Shown here: piece after piece, positions 28,297 through 36,924 of the stretch
How the letters are laid out: each line of letters starts with the position of its first letter
Position numbering within the stretch: the first letter of the stretch is position 1
From: Ochrobactrum sp. CGA5
Lineage (GTDB): Bacteria > Pseudomonadota > Alphaproteobacteria > Rhizobiales > Rhizobiaceae
Reading direction: 5' to 3'
NCBI RefSeq assembly: GCF_006345815.1
Contig: NZ_VCIG01000043.1
Span: 62,001 to 126,000, forward strand
Length of the DNA: 64,000 nt
Notes under the pieces: generated by a model
Told to the model about the DNA's origin: nothing
Databases searched by the model: none
What the model saw: the letters and a program-made list of their open reading frames with translations, nothing else
Translations under genes and position numbers: made by a program

Positions 28297-29133
28297 TCAG
28301 GTTTTCGGCTGGTTGCGAAGCTTTTCCGCCTCCGCGTAGAATTTCTTTTCCCACTCATTGTGGTTATCGAGGCCTTCCTTGATGAAAGGCGTGAAGATGG
28401 CGAGATTCATGAGGCACCAGTTGATGAACCGTGCCGGGAACTTCAAGGGCTTGACGAAATCGACAAACAGTACGACCCGCGTCTTGTCAGTGTGGTTCCA
28501 TGCTTCATGCTCATAGGCATCGTCGAAAATCAGCACCTTGCCTTCCTGCCAATGACAGACTTGTTTGTCCACGCGAATGGCTAGCTGGTCGTTGGGCTCC
28601 GGCACGATGAGGCCGAGATGCAGGCGCAAAACGCCATTATAAGGCCCACGATGCGGTGGTAGATGCTTGCCCGGCTCGAAGATAGAGAACATCGCTGTCG
28701 TGAGGCCAGGAATCTTGTTGACGATACGCCAGGTTTCTGGACAGGCTTTGATGTTCTGCTCCGACTTCACACCGAAACCGAGCAGGAAGAACGTCTTCCA
28801 GCGATTATCGGTCGAGATCGTCTTCACATCGGTGGAAATATCCTGAAAGGAAGGCAACTCGCTCTGGCGCAGAAGAATCTTGTCCAGCTCCTTGCGGATC
28901 GCCGGCCATTCCTTCTCGATCTCAGCAGCCCAAGGGAAGGTCGCGTTGTCATAGACCGGCGGATTGCCAAGCTTGGCATATTTCAGATTGAGACCTTCGG
29001 CCCAGGATACGATCCCCATGAAGAAACGGGTGATCCGGCTCGGCCGATCCATGGCGGCGATGCCTTCGGTACCAAACTTCTGCTTCGGATCGGTAGCTGC
29101 CTTGTCTTGTATCGATGTATCTGGGTTGGACAT
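28297..29133 (-). CDS. Aspartyl/asparaginyl beta-hydroxylase family, LpxO-like lipid A hydroxylase
   Basis: The 278-residue Fe(II)/2-oxoglutarate oxygenase contains FEPGKHLPPHRGPYNGVLRL and HLGLIVPEP, the first metal His and 2OG region, and LIFDDAYEHEAWNHTDKTRV, with the distal His and Arg. Length and motif spacing fit LpxO, which hydroxylates the lipid A secondary acyl chain. ATG 29133 is preferred over the in-frame TTG 29148. Lipid A modification is inferred; substrate specificity cannot be fixed from the sequence. Confidence 0.85.
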   Translation of the reverse strand: MSNPDTSIQDKAATDPKQKFGTEGIAAMDRPSRITRFFMGIVSWAEGLNLKYAKLGNPPVYDNATFPWAAEIEKEWPAIRKELDKILLRQSELPSFQDISTDVKTISTDNRWKTFFLLGFGVKSEQNIKACPETWRIVNKIPGLTTAMFSIFEPGKHLPPHRGPYNGVLRLHLGLIVPEPNDQLAIRVDKQVCHWQEGKVLIFDDAYEHEAWNHTDKTRVVLFVDFVKPLKFPARFINWCLMNLAIFTPFIKEGLDNHNEWEKKFYAEAEKLRNQPKT

Positions 29134-29373
29134 CTTATGTTCTTTCAAAACGCGCGCTAGAAATTTTCATTGCCTGTCTTGGGCGTATTTCCCGCCAAAA
29201 TCGGTTCCCCTTTCGGGCAACATGCTTCAGCTATAAAGCGATGAAACTACGGCTGAAATTTGCAAACAAGCCATGGGCTATTCATTTTCAGGGTATTTCC
29301 GATAAAAGTGAAACACGGTTCTGTGTTCGGAAATGCCGGAGAAAAAGCGGTGAGGGTCCGCACCCCGGAACCG

Positions 29374-29400
29374 AACCACGCTAACCACGCTAACCACGCT
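29374..29400. repeat. 9-bp tandem repeat (three copies) over the CCA-transferase stop
   Basis: AACCACGCT occurs three times in a row at 29374-29400. The stop codon of the CCA-adding enzyme (29390-29392) falls inside the second copy. Slippage would add or delete nine bases around the gene end. Confidence 0.85.
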
Positions 29401-30649
29401 CAAGTTTGTCCAGAAGCGCGCTACGGTCAAGGCTAAAACCGGAGTCAATCCAGAAAGTTTCAAGCGACCGCAAGGTCTCTCCGAGACCAGGGCCTTTTTT
29501 CAAACCCAACGCCAGGAGATCACTGCCTGTGACGGGAAAAACAGGGGCATCGTAATGCTCTGCAGATTCCAGAAGACGTGCGAAGCCACCGGCGCGGATC
29601 ATCGCACCATCACTGCCCGCAGCATCCGCCCGCGCTGCCGCATAGGCCAGACGGATGCGGTCAAGCACAGCCTGCTTGCTGCCGCGATAGAGGGTCTTTC
29701 TCAACGCTTGTTCTGACAGCTCCGGCTTGACCGCATCGGCCCGCGCCCAGGCTTCAAGCCGCGCCCTTTCCGCATTGGACATTCTCAAGCGCTTGCCCAT
29801 CTCTTCCATCCGCACGCTGTCGGGCGGAATGATGCTCTCAAGCCGCAGCAGCGGATCAGGTTGCCAGCCGAGATCGGCCTCTGTCCGCACCAGCCCATGA
29901 ATGGCGTCGATACCCCATTTCTCGCTTTCAGGCAGAATGAGGTTCAGCACGCCAGCCTGCCGCATCCACAAGAGTGCGCGCGACGGATCGGGAGCGGACA
30001 GGAGCTTCTTCAATTCCGACCACACCCGTTCGGCGGAAAGCTGTGAGAGGCCGTCCTTCAACCGAGCGCTGGCCCGCAATCCCTCGCCCTCGGGCCGTCC
30101 CGAACCATACCAGGCAAAAAACCGGAAAAAGCGCAGGATGCGCAAGTAATCCTCGCGAATCCGCTGTTCCGCATCGCCAATGAAGCGCAGCGTCCGGGTT
30201 TCAATATCGCCAAGACCGCCGACATCATCGATAACAGTACCATCGACCGTCACATAAAGCGCATTGATAGTGAAGTCCCGCCGTTCGGCATCAGCTTTCC
30301 AGTCAGTCCCGAATACAACTTTGGCATGGCGGCCATTGGTTTCAACATCCTGGCGCAGTGTCGTGACCTCAAACGGATGTCCCTGCACGACGACGGTGAC
30401 TGTGCCATGCTCAATACCGGTCGGAACCGGCTTGAAACCGGCTTCCGTAGCAAGCCGCACGGTTTCCTCCGGCAGGTGCGTCGTCGCCAGATCAACATCG
30501 CTCACCTTGGTGCCGAGCAGCGTATTGCGCACCGCGCCGCCCACGACGCGCGCCTCGCCGCCATCACGGTTCAGCGCCTTGAACAGGGCTTGCAACGGCT
30601 TTGCCTTCAGCCAATCTGCCTTGCCGGAAATATTCATACTCTCGCTCAA
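29390..30649 (-). CDS. cca: CCA tRNA nucleotidyltransferase
   Basis: Up to 419 residues. The class II polymerase-beta fold begins RVVGGAVRNTLLGTKVSDVD, with the DxD catalytic pair (VDLATT), and is followed by GTDWKADAERRDFTINALY and RIREDYLRILRFFRFFAWYG. It adds CCA to tRNA 3' ends. The start is uncertain: TTG 30649 overlaps the Nudix stop by four bases and has AAAGG upstream; ATG 30637 is the alternative. The C-terminus ends within the nine-base tandem repeat. Operon with the Nudix and DUF1285 genes. Confidence 0.93.
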   Translation of the reverse strand: MSESMNISGKADWLKAKPLQALFKALNRDGGEARVVGGAVRNTLLGTKVSDVDLATTHLPEETVRLATEAGFKPVPTGIEHGTVTVVVQGHPFEVTTLRQDVETNGRHAKVVFGTDWKADAERRDFTINALYVTVDGTVIDDVGGLGDIETRTLRFIGDAEQRIREDYLRILRFFRFFAWYGSGRPEGEGLRASARLKDGLSQLSAERVWSELKKLLSAPDPSRALLWMRQAGVLNLILPESEKWGIDAIHGLVRTEADLGWQPDPLLRLESIIPPDSVRMEEMGKRLRMSNAERARLEAWARADAVKPELSEQALRKTLYRGSKQAVLDRIRLAYAAARADAAGSDGAMIRAGGFARLLESAEHYDAPVFPVTGSDLLALGLKKGPGLGETLRSLETFWIDSGFSLDRSALLDKLERG

Positions 30650-31269
30650 ACGTAGAGCCTTTCATAAAGTCCGCGAATAATACCGGCGGTTGCCCCCCAG
30701 ATGAATCGCTCGTGATAGGGCATGGCGTAATAGAAGCGTTCCTTGCCGTTGAACAACCTGCTTTCACGGCGGTGATTGGCCGGATTCATCAGGAAGGAAA
30801 GCGGTACCTCGAAAATATCGGCCACCTCGTCCGGGTTTGGATACACGTCAAACGGAGTTTGCACCACTGCCAGAATGGGCGTGATCGAAAAACCGCTGCC
30901 AGTGAGATAACGCGGCAGATTGCCGATAATCTCGGCGCGATCCGCCGCAAGCCCGATTTCCTCATTCGCCTCGCGAAGCGCCGCCCGTTCTGCCGTGCCA
31001 TCCTCCGGGTCGATCGCGCCGCCCGGAAAGGCAATCTGGCCGGAATGCTTGCGCAAAGTATCAGTACGTTGGGTCAAGAGCAGCGTGGCTTCCGAACCAC
31101 GATCCACAACCGGTACCAGTACAGCCGCATCGCGCATCTTCGCGGTCACCATGGCCTGCGTGAAATCGGGATTGAGCAAATGATCGCCTGTTACCGCATC
31201 GTGGTCCGGGTGCCATTGCCGAACCCGCTCGGCAAAATCACCGGCTGAAAAGGCTGGGAATTCATTCAT
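30646..31269 (-). CDS. Nudix hydrolase, CoA pyrophosphatase-like
   Basis: The 207-residue protein has a Nudix box GGAIDPEDGTAERAALREAN followed by EEIGL, near residue 90. LLTQRTDTLRKHSGQIAFPGG in front is typical of the CoA/ADP-ribose pyrophosphatase (NudL-like, COG0494) group. It hydrolyses a nucleotide diphosphate linked to another moiety. The start overlaps the DUF1285 stop by four bases, implying coupled translation. Confidence 0.88.
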   Translation of the reverse strand: MNEFPAFSAGDFAERVRQWHPDHDAVTGDHLLNPDFTQAMVTAKMRDAAVLVPVVDRGSEATLLLTQRTDTLRKHSGQIAFPGGAIDPEDGTAERAALREANEEIGLAADRAEIIGNLPRYLTGSGFSITPILAVVQTPFDVYPNPDEVADIFEVPLSFLMNPANHRRESRLFNGKERFYYAMPYHERFIWGATAGIIRGLYERLYV

Positions 31270-31943
31270 TGAAGAGCAGCCTCCAGTGCGTCATACGCCA
31301 TCATCGGAAAGACCACGCCACCCGAGCGAACGGCAAATGTCGGCACGCCGTCGATTTCGATTTCCTCGCCCAGCGCCACCAGATCATACATGACGGCACG
31401 TGCGATAAGCGCCTCCAGCCTTCCACGAACCAGCACATAGGGCTTGAGACCACCAGTTGACTGCTCAATCACGAAGCGCAAGGGATGCTGCGCATCGACG
31501 GTCACCACGTCACCCACATTGGTGCGGAAAGTCAGCACCTGCGCCTCGCCTGCGCCCGAGACTTCCATTTCAACCGCTATGAAAGGGGCATCTTCCACAC
31601 GGATCCCAACCTTTTCAACCGGCGTGACGAGATAGGTCTTACCGTCATCATCCTTGCGCAGCACGGTCGAGAAGAGCCGCACAAGCTGTTTGCGGCCAAT
31701 CGGCGTACCCATGTAGAACCATGTGCCATCCGCCTTGATCTCCATATCAAGGTCGCCGCAAAAGTCGGGATTCCAGCGCTCTACCGGTGGAATTCCGCGC
31801 TCTTTCGTCGCCGGTCCGCTTTGTGCATCGGCATGGGCGCGTGCGATCAGTGCCTCCAGTCCACCGGTCATTCCAACATCACGCCCCATATTCAACAGGG
31901 ATTCGTGCAGCGCGTCTTTGCCTTCAGGGGTGCTTTTTATCAT
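31266..31943 (-). CDS. DUF1285 domain-containing protein
   Basis: The 225-residue soluble protein has the DUF1285 pattern: PPVERWNPDFCGDLDMEIKADG, WFYMGTPIGRKQLVRLFSTVL and YLVTPVEKVGIRVEDAPF. The structure is known but no activity is established. First gene of a compact minus-strand operon with a Nudix hydrolase and the CCA-adding enzyme. It is divergent from the MoxR gene. Confidence 0.85.
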   Translation of the reverse strand: MIKSTPEGKDALHESLLNMGRDVGMTGGLEALIARAHADAQSGPATKERGIPPVERWNPDFCGDLDMEIKADGTWFYMGTPIGRKQLVRLFSTVLRKDDDGKTYLVTPVEKVGIRVEDAPFIAVEMEVSGAGEAQVLTFRTNVGDVVTVDAQHPLRFVIEQSTGGLKPYVLVRGRLEALIARAVMYDLVALGEEIEIDGVPTFAVRSGGVVFPMMAYDALEAALQ

Positions 31944-32069
31944 CCGACTCGGTTATTCCTGCGCAAATAGATCCAAAGCCATGAAATAGTCACCCTTTCA
32001 CGGCTTGTCAGTATTATATGCGATTTATGAGGCAGTTCCGCCAGAGCGGTCACACATTGCGAGGTTCCC

Positions 32070-33077
32070 ATGAGTGTCGTCATCACGCCTGAAACCGCCA
32101 ACTCCGAACAGATCGTCGCGGAGGCCGAACGGGCGCTCGCAGACATTGCCCGCATCAAGGAAGGCGTTGGGACTGTGATCTTCGGCCAGGAAAATGTGAT
32201 CGAGCGCGCACTCGTCGCCGTTCTGGCTGGCGGACACGCATTGCTTGTCGGCGTACCGGGCCTCGCCAAGACCAAGCTGGTCGAAACGTTGGGCACCGTG
32301 CTCGGGCTCTCCGGCCAGCGTATCCAGTTCACGCCCGACCTGATGCCCTCCGACATCATCGGTTCGGAAGTGATGGAACAGGACGCTGACGGACGCCGTT
32401 CGTTCCGTTACCTCAAGGGCCCGATCTTCGCGCAGCTTCTGATGGCAGACGAGATCAACCGCGCTTCGCCGCGCACCCAGTCCGCATTGCTTCAGGCGAT
32501 GCAGGAATATCATGTGACCGTTGCCGGCCAGCGCTACGATCTTCCTGCACCTTTTCATGTGCTGGCAACCCAGAACCCGCTGGAGCAGGAAGGCACCTAT
32601 CCGCTACCGGAAGCCCAGCTCGACCGCTTCCTCATGCAGATCGACATTCTCTATCCAGAACTGGATGCAGAGCGCCGCATTCTTCTGGAGACAACTGGCG
32701 TTTCCGAAGCCAAGGCCTATGAGATCATCAACGCCGAACGGCTGATCGAAATGCAGTCATTGGTGCGACGGATGCCGGTGTCCGAAAGCGTCGTGGAAGC
32801 AATCCTCAAGCTGGTACGTTCTGCCCGCCCGGACGCCGATAACGACCATGCGAAGAAACATATTGCCTGGGGCCCAGGCCCGCGCGCCAGCCAGGCATTG
32901 ATGCTGTGCGCCCGCGCCCGCGCACTCTATGAGGGCCGCCTCGCGCCTTCGGTGGATGACGTGAAGGCGCTGGCCGAGCCAGTCCTTCAGCACCGCATGG
33001 CGCTCAATTTTGCTGCGCGCGCCGATGGCATGCATATTCGTGACGTCATCGCAAATCTGGTAAAGGCTGCTGTCTGA
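32070..33077 (+). CDS. MoxR-type AAA+ ATPase
   Basis: The 335-residue protein has Walker A GVPGLAKTKLVETLG near residue 65, Walker B LLMADEINRASPRTQSALLQ, and the MoxR-specific AMQEYHVTVAG and LATQNPLEQEGTYPLPEAQL segments. MoxR proteins act as chaperones that mature partner proteins carrying DUF58/VWA domains. It is the first gene of a four-gene cluster; its stop (TGA) overlaps the start of the next gene by one base. Confidence 0.95.
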   Translation: MSVVITPETANSEQIVAEAERALADIARIKEGVGTVIFGQENVIERALVAVLAGGHALLVGVPGLAKTKLVETLGTVLGLSGQRIQFTPDLMPSDIIGSEVMEQDADGRRSFRYLKGPIFAQLLMADEINRASPRTQSALLQAMQEYHVTVAGQRYDLPAPFHVLATQNPLEQEGTYPLPEAQLDRFLMQIDILYPELDAERRILLETTGVSEAKAYEIINAERLIEMQSLVRRMPVSESVVEAILKLVRSARPDADNDHAKKHIAWGPGPRASQALMLCARARALYEGRLAPSVDDVKALAEPVLQHRMALNFAARADGMHIRDVIANLVKAAV

Positions 33078-33979
33078 TGGTCATTGGCGCAGAAGTTTCC
33101 ACCGCAGATCGCAAGGAGACACTTGCTCGCGCCCGTGCGCGGGCAGCGGCCATTCCCGATCTGCTGGTTGAAGCACAGCGCGTAGTCAACACCGTCATGA
33201 ACGGCTGGCACGGACGGCGCAAACGCGGTCCCGGCGAAAATTTCTGGCAGTTCCGGCCCTATGTAGACGGGGAATCCTTTGCCCGCATCGACTGGCGGCG
33301 CTCCGCGCGCGACGATCATACCTATGTCCGCGACCGCGAATGGGAATCCGCCCATACGGTCTGGCTATGGTGCGATCTCTCGCCTTCAATGCTCTATCGC
33401 TCGCAACTCGCGCCCGTTTCAAAGGAAGCGCGTTCGCTTGTACTGACGCTCGCCCTTGCCGAGCTTCTCTCGCGCTCCGGCGAACGCATTGCCTTTCCGG
33501 CGCTGATCCAGCCTTTTTCTGCTCGCAACGGCGCGGAACGTTTGGCGGGCGCGCTGATGCACGAAACACCGGTTGCAGCATTGCCAGACATTGGCCAGAT
33601 TCGCCGGTTTTCCGAAGTCGTCCTCGTATCGGATTTCCTGCATCCGTTCAATGAACTGACCGATTTTCTTAACCGTCTGGCGCAGCGCGGTGTCCGCGCG
33701 CATCTTGTGGAAGTTGCCGATCCGGCGGAAGAAACATTCCCCTATTTCGGCCGCACCGAGTTCCGCGATCCGGAAACCGGCACCACGCTTGTCGCCGGGC
33801 GCGCAGAAACCTATGCGGACGACTATCGCCGCCTCTATACGGCCCGTCGTGAAACCCTTTCGGATTTCTGCAAGCGGCTTGGCTGGAGCTATACGGTCCA
33901 CCGAACAGACAGGCCGACAGCAGAAGCGCTGGCACGCCTGCATGATGCCCTCAGCACAACGGGGAGTGCGGGCGCATGA
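33077..33979 (+). CDS. DUF58 domain protein, MoxR partner
   Basis: The 300-residue soluble protein has the DUF58 signature WRRSARDDHTYVRDREWE with GENFWQFRPYVDGESFARID in front. A degenerate von Willebrand A-like fold follows (VWLWCDLSPSMLYRSQ, MIDAS-like D-x-S). DUF58 proteins accompany MoxR ATPases in nearly every genome that has them. ATG overlaps the MoxR stop, and the C-terminus overlaps the next start by four bases. Confidence 0.93.
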   Translation: MVIGAEVSTADRKETLARARARAAAIPDLLVEAQRVVNTVMNGWHGRRKRGPGENFWQFRPYVDGESFARIDWRRSARDDHTYVRDREWESAHTVWLWCDLSPSMLYRSQLAPVSKEARSLVLTLALAELLSRSGERIAFPALIQPFSARNGAERLAGALMHETPVAALPDIGQIRRFSEVVLVSDFLHPFNELTDFLNRLAQRGVRAHLVEVADPAEETFPYFGRTEFRDPETGTTLVAGRAETYADDYRRLYTARRETLSDFCKRLGWSYTVHRTDRPTAEALARLHDALSTTGSAGA

Positions 33980-36843
33980 ATTTTCTGCCTTTCGCCTTCG
34001 GTTCGCCACTTATACTCGCAGGACTGATCGCCCTGCCGGTCATCTGGTGGCTTTTGCGCTTGACGCCACCGCGTCCGCAGGAGGAAACCTTTCCGCCGCT
34101 TCGCATTCTGGCACAGGTTTTCAAGCGCGAGGAAGTCCCTTCAAAAAGCCCATGGTGGATGACGCTGCTGCGCCTGCTCATCGCCGCACTCGTCATTCTC
34201 GCGCTTGCCTCGCCCGTCTGGAATCCGCGTCCGGTCGCACTGTCCGGCGATGAACCGCTCGCTATCGTCATCGATAATGGCTGGGCCTCCGCCGAGGACT
34301 GGCAACAGCGGGTCAATGCCGCCGAGAAACTCATCTCCGATGCCGAGGGCAGCGACGCGCCAATCTACATCATGGGTTCGGCAGAACCGGCCAATGCCGA
34401 AATCGGCCCCTATGACGGCAAACGCGCTGCCGAGCGCCTGCAGGCACTGGAACCACGCCCCGTACCTGTTGACCGCAAGTCGGCAATGGAACGGCTGGCA
34501 TCAGCCCTGCCTGCGGATGCAAAGGTCCGGCTGGCCTTCATGAGCGATGGGCTGGCATCGCGAGAAGATGCGGAAACCTTTGCAGAACTCGACAAGTCGG
34601 GACATCTCGCTTCGGTTCTCTGGTATGGCGCGGACCTGAGCCGTACTTTCGCGCTGACGGGCATAGACAACAAAGCTGACAGTCTGGAAGCGTTTGCCAT
34701 CCGCCCGGAAGGCGTGTCGGCTCCGCGCACGCTGACCGCCGCTGCCTATGACGACAAGGGGCGCCGCATCGCGGAAGCGCCGCTTTCCTTCGCGCTTGGA
34801 AGTGCTGAAGGTACGGCACGGTTCAACCTGCCGGTGGAGCTTCGCAATGATTTCCGCGTGATCCGCGTGGATGGCATCGAACAGGCAGGTGCAACACGGC
34901 TGATCGATGCGGGCTCGGAACGGCGCACGGTCGGACTTATCGCCAGCGGCGACGGTGATCTGGCGCAGCCGTTGCTCTCGCCGCTGCACTATATTTCTCG
35001 TGCCCTGTCGCCTTATGTCAATCTGATCGAACCGCGCTCCGCCGACCTTCTCGAATCCGTGCCGGATGTGCTGGATGCAAAGCCGTCGATCCTCATCATG
35101 GCCGATATTGGCACGCTGCCACAGCCTGTCACCGAACAGCTTGCCAAATGGATCGAGAACGGCGGTACGCTGGTGCGGTTCGCAGGCCCACGCCTCGCCG
35201 GCGCGAGCGACAATGATCCGCTTCTGCCCGTGAAATTGCGCAAGGGCGAACGCGCGCTTGGGGGCACGCTGTCCTGGTCAGAACCGCAAAAGCTGCGTAT
35301 TTTCCCGGAGAATGGACCTTTCGCCGGTCTGGCCATCCCCGACGATGTGACCATCACCCGGCAGGTTCTTGCCGAGCCTTCGTTCGACCTCAACGACAAG
35401 GCTTACGCTGTTCTACAGGACGGGACACCACTTGTGACCGGCGAACGGCGTGGACGTGGCAACATCGTATTGTTCCATATCTCTCCCGACGCGAGCTGGT
35501 CGAGCTTGCCCATTTCGGGTTCATTCGTGGAAATGTTGCGCCGCATCGTTTCGCTGTCACAGAGAAGCGGCGCGCAGGAAAAGCAGGCTTCAGTCTCGTT
35601 TCCTCCGTACCAGCTCCTTTCGGCTTCGGGCACCCTGACCCCGCCTACATCCGAAGCAAAGCCGCTGATCGTCGAAAAGAACGAGCAGCCCAGCGTCAGC
35701 ATCAACACGCCACCGGGTTTCTATGGCAATGAGGACGGCTTGAAAGCGCTCAACATCTTCGAAGGTGCAAACATCAGGCTGCAACCGATTGCCCAGCCAA
35801 CGCTGTCCGTCGGAATAACGCCTGCCTCCTATACATCGGACCAGTCGGTTCCACTGGCAGGGCCATTCTTCGCTGCTGCGACGATGCTTCTCGCGCTTGA
35901 CACGCTTTTGATGCTGTGGCTGCGCGGCGCCTTCCGCCGCCGCATGAAAGTGCGCGCCAAGACAGTGGGGATAGCTGTTCTGCTGGCCGCTTCCCTCACC
36001 TTCAATCTTCTTCCTTCCGGGTTGGACGAGGCGCAAGCACAATCCCAACCTAAAGTTCCAGAACAGGTGCATGACGACAGCAAGCCGGGAGACGAGGCGA
36101 TCATCAATTCCGTCTCGCAGACGCATCTTGCCTATGTCATCACCGGAAACGCCCAGACCGACGACATTAGCAAGGCAGGAATGCGGGGCTTAAGCTTCGC
36201 GCTGATGGACAAGACAGCGCTCGAACCGGGCGATCCTATCGGTGTTGATCCTGCAAAGGACGAACTGGCCTTTTATCCGCTGATTTACTGGCCTATCGAC
36301 CCCGATGCACCGATGCCGAGCCCGGAAGCAATTGCCAAGGTCGATGCCTATATGCAGCAGGGCGGCACTGTGCTTTTCGACACGCGCGACCAATTGCAGG
36401 CCGGAGCAAGCCTCGATCCATCCGCCTCCCCTGCCAACCAGCGTCTGCGTGCCATTTTGGACGGCATGAACGTTCCGCCGCTGGAACCCGTGCCTGACGA
36501 TCATGTGCTGACCAAATCCTTCTTCATAATGCCGGATTTTCCGGGGCGCTATGATGGAAGCCCACTTTGGGTCGAGGCCTCGACCCCGAATGCTTCGCCC
36601 CACGAGCGTCCCGTGCGCACCGGCGACGGCGTGACGCCGATCATGATCACGGCCAATGATTTCGCAGGCGCATGGGCCGTGGATGAACAAGGCAATCCGC
36701 TGCTTCCGACCGTGCCGAACGATCCGATGCAGCGCATCTACGCCATCCGTGGCGGTGTAAACATCGTGATGTATATGCTGACCGGCAACTACAAATCCGA
36801 TCAGGTCCACGCCAAGGACCTCATTGAGCGGTTGGGGAACTAG
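33976..36843 (+). CDS. BatA-like membrane protein with C-terminal DUF4159
   Basis: The 955-residue protein has an N-terminal BatA region with two helices (PLILAGLIALPVIWWLLRLT, then LLRLLIAALVILALASP), a long periplasmic-like section with repeated beta-rich segments, a further membrane segment near residue 635 (FFAAATMLLALDTLLMLWL), and a C-terminal DUF4159 domain from about residue 705 (THLAYVITGN, FYPLIYWPIDP). It is coupled to DUF58 by an ATGA overlap. The function is inferred to be envelope-related, together with the MoxR partner. Confidence 0.9.
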   Translation: MNFLPFAFGSPLILAGLIALPVIWWLLRLTPPRPQEETFPPLRILAQVFKREEVPSKSPWWMTLLRLLIAALVILALASPVWNPRPVALSGDEPLAIVIDNGWASAEDWQQRVNAAEKLISDAEGSDAPIYIMGSAEPANAEIGPYDGKRAAERLQALEPRPVPVDRKSAMERLASALPADAKVRLAFMSDGLASREDAETFAELDKSGHLASVLWYGADLSRTFALTGIDNKADSLEAFAIRPEGVSAPRTLTAAAYDDKGRRIAEAPLSFALGSAEGTARFNLPVELRNDFRVIRVDGIEQAGATRLIDAGSERRTVGLIASGDGDLAQPLLSPLHYISRALSPYVNLIEPRSADLLESVPDVLDAKPSILIMADIGTLPQPVTEQLAKWIENGGTLVRFAGPRLAGASDNDPLLPVKLRKGERALGGTLSWSEPQKLRIFPENGPFAGLAIPDDVTITRQVLAEPSFDLNDKAYAVLQDGTPLVTGERRGRGNIVLFHISPDASWSSLPISGSFVEMLRRIVSLSQRSGAQEKQASVSFPPYQLLSASGTLTPPTSEAKPLIVEKNEQPSVSINTPPGFYGNEDGLKALNIFEGANIRLQPIAQPTLSVGITPASYTSDQSVPLAGPFFAAATMLLALDTLLMLWLRGAFRRRMKVRAKTVGIAVLLAASLTFNLLPSGLDEAQAQSQPKVPEQVHDDSKPGDEAIINSVSQTHLAYVITGNAQTDDISKAGMRGLSFALMDKTALEPGDPIGVDPAKDELAFYPLIYWPIDPDAPMPSPEAIAKVDAYMQQGGTVLFDTRDQLQAGASLDPSASPANQRLRAILDGMNVPPLEPVPDDHVLTKSFFIMPDFPGRYDGSPLWVEASTPNASPHERPVRTGDGVTPIMITANDFAGAWAVDEQGNPLLPTVPNDPMQRIYAIRGGVNIVMYMLTGNYKSDQVHAKDLIERLGN

Positions 36844-36924
36844 CGTGATGTTTTCCAACAGTATCTCCGATTCCCGGTCTTGTTTTCCCCTCATCTTGAA
36901 CGCGAACGACGGTAGGAGGTGAGA

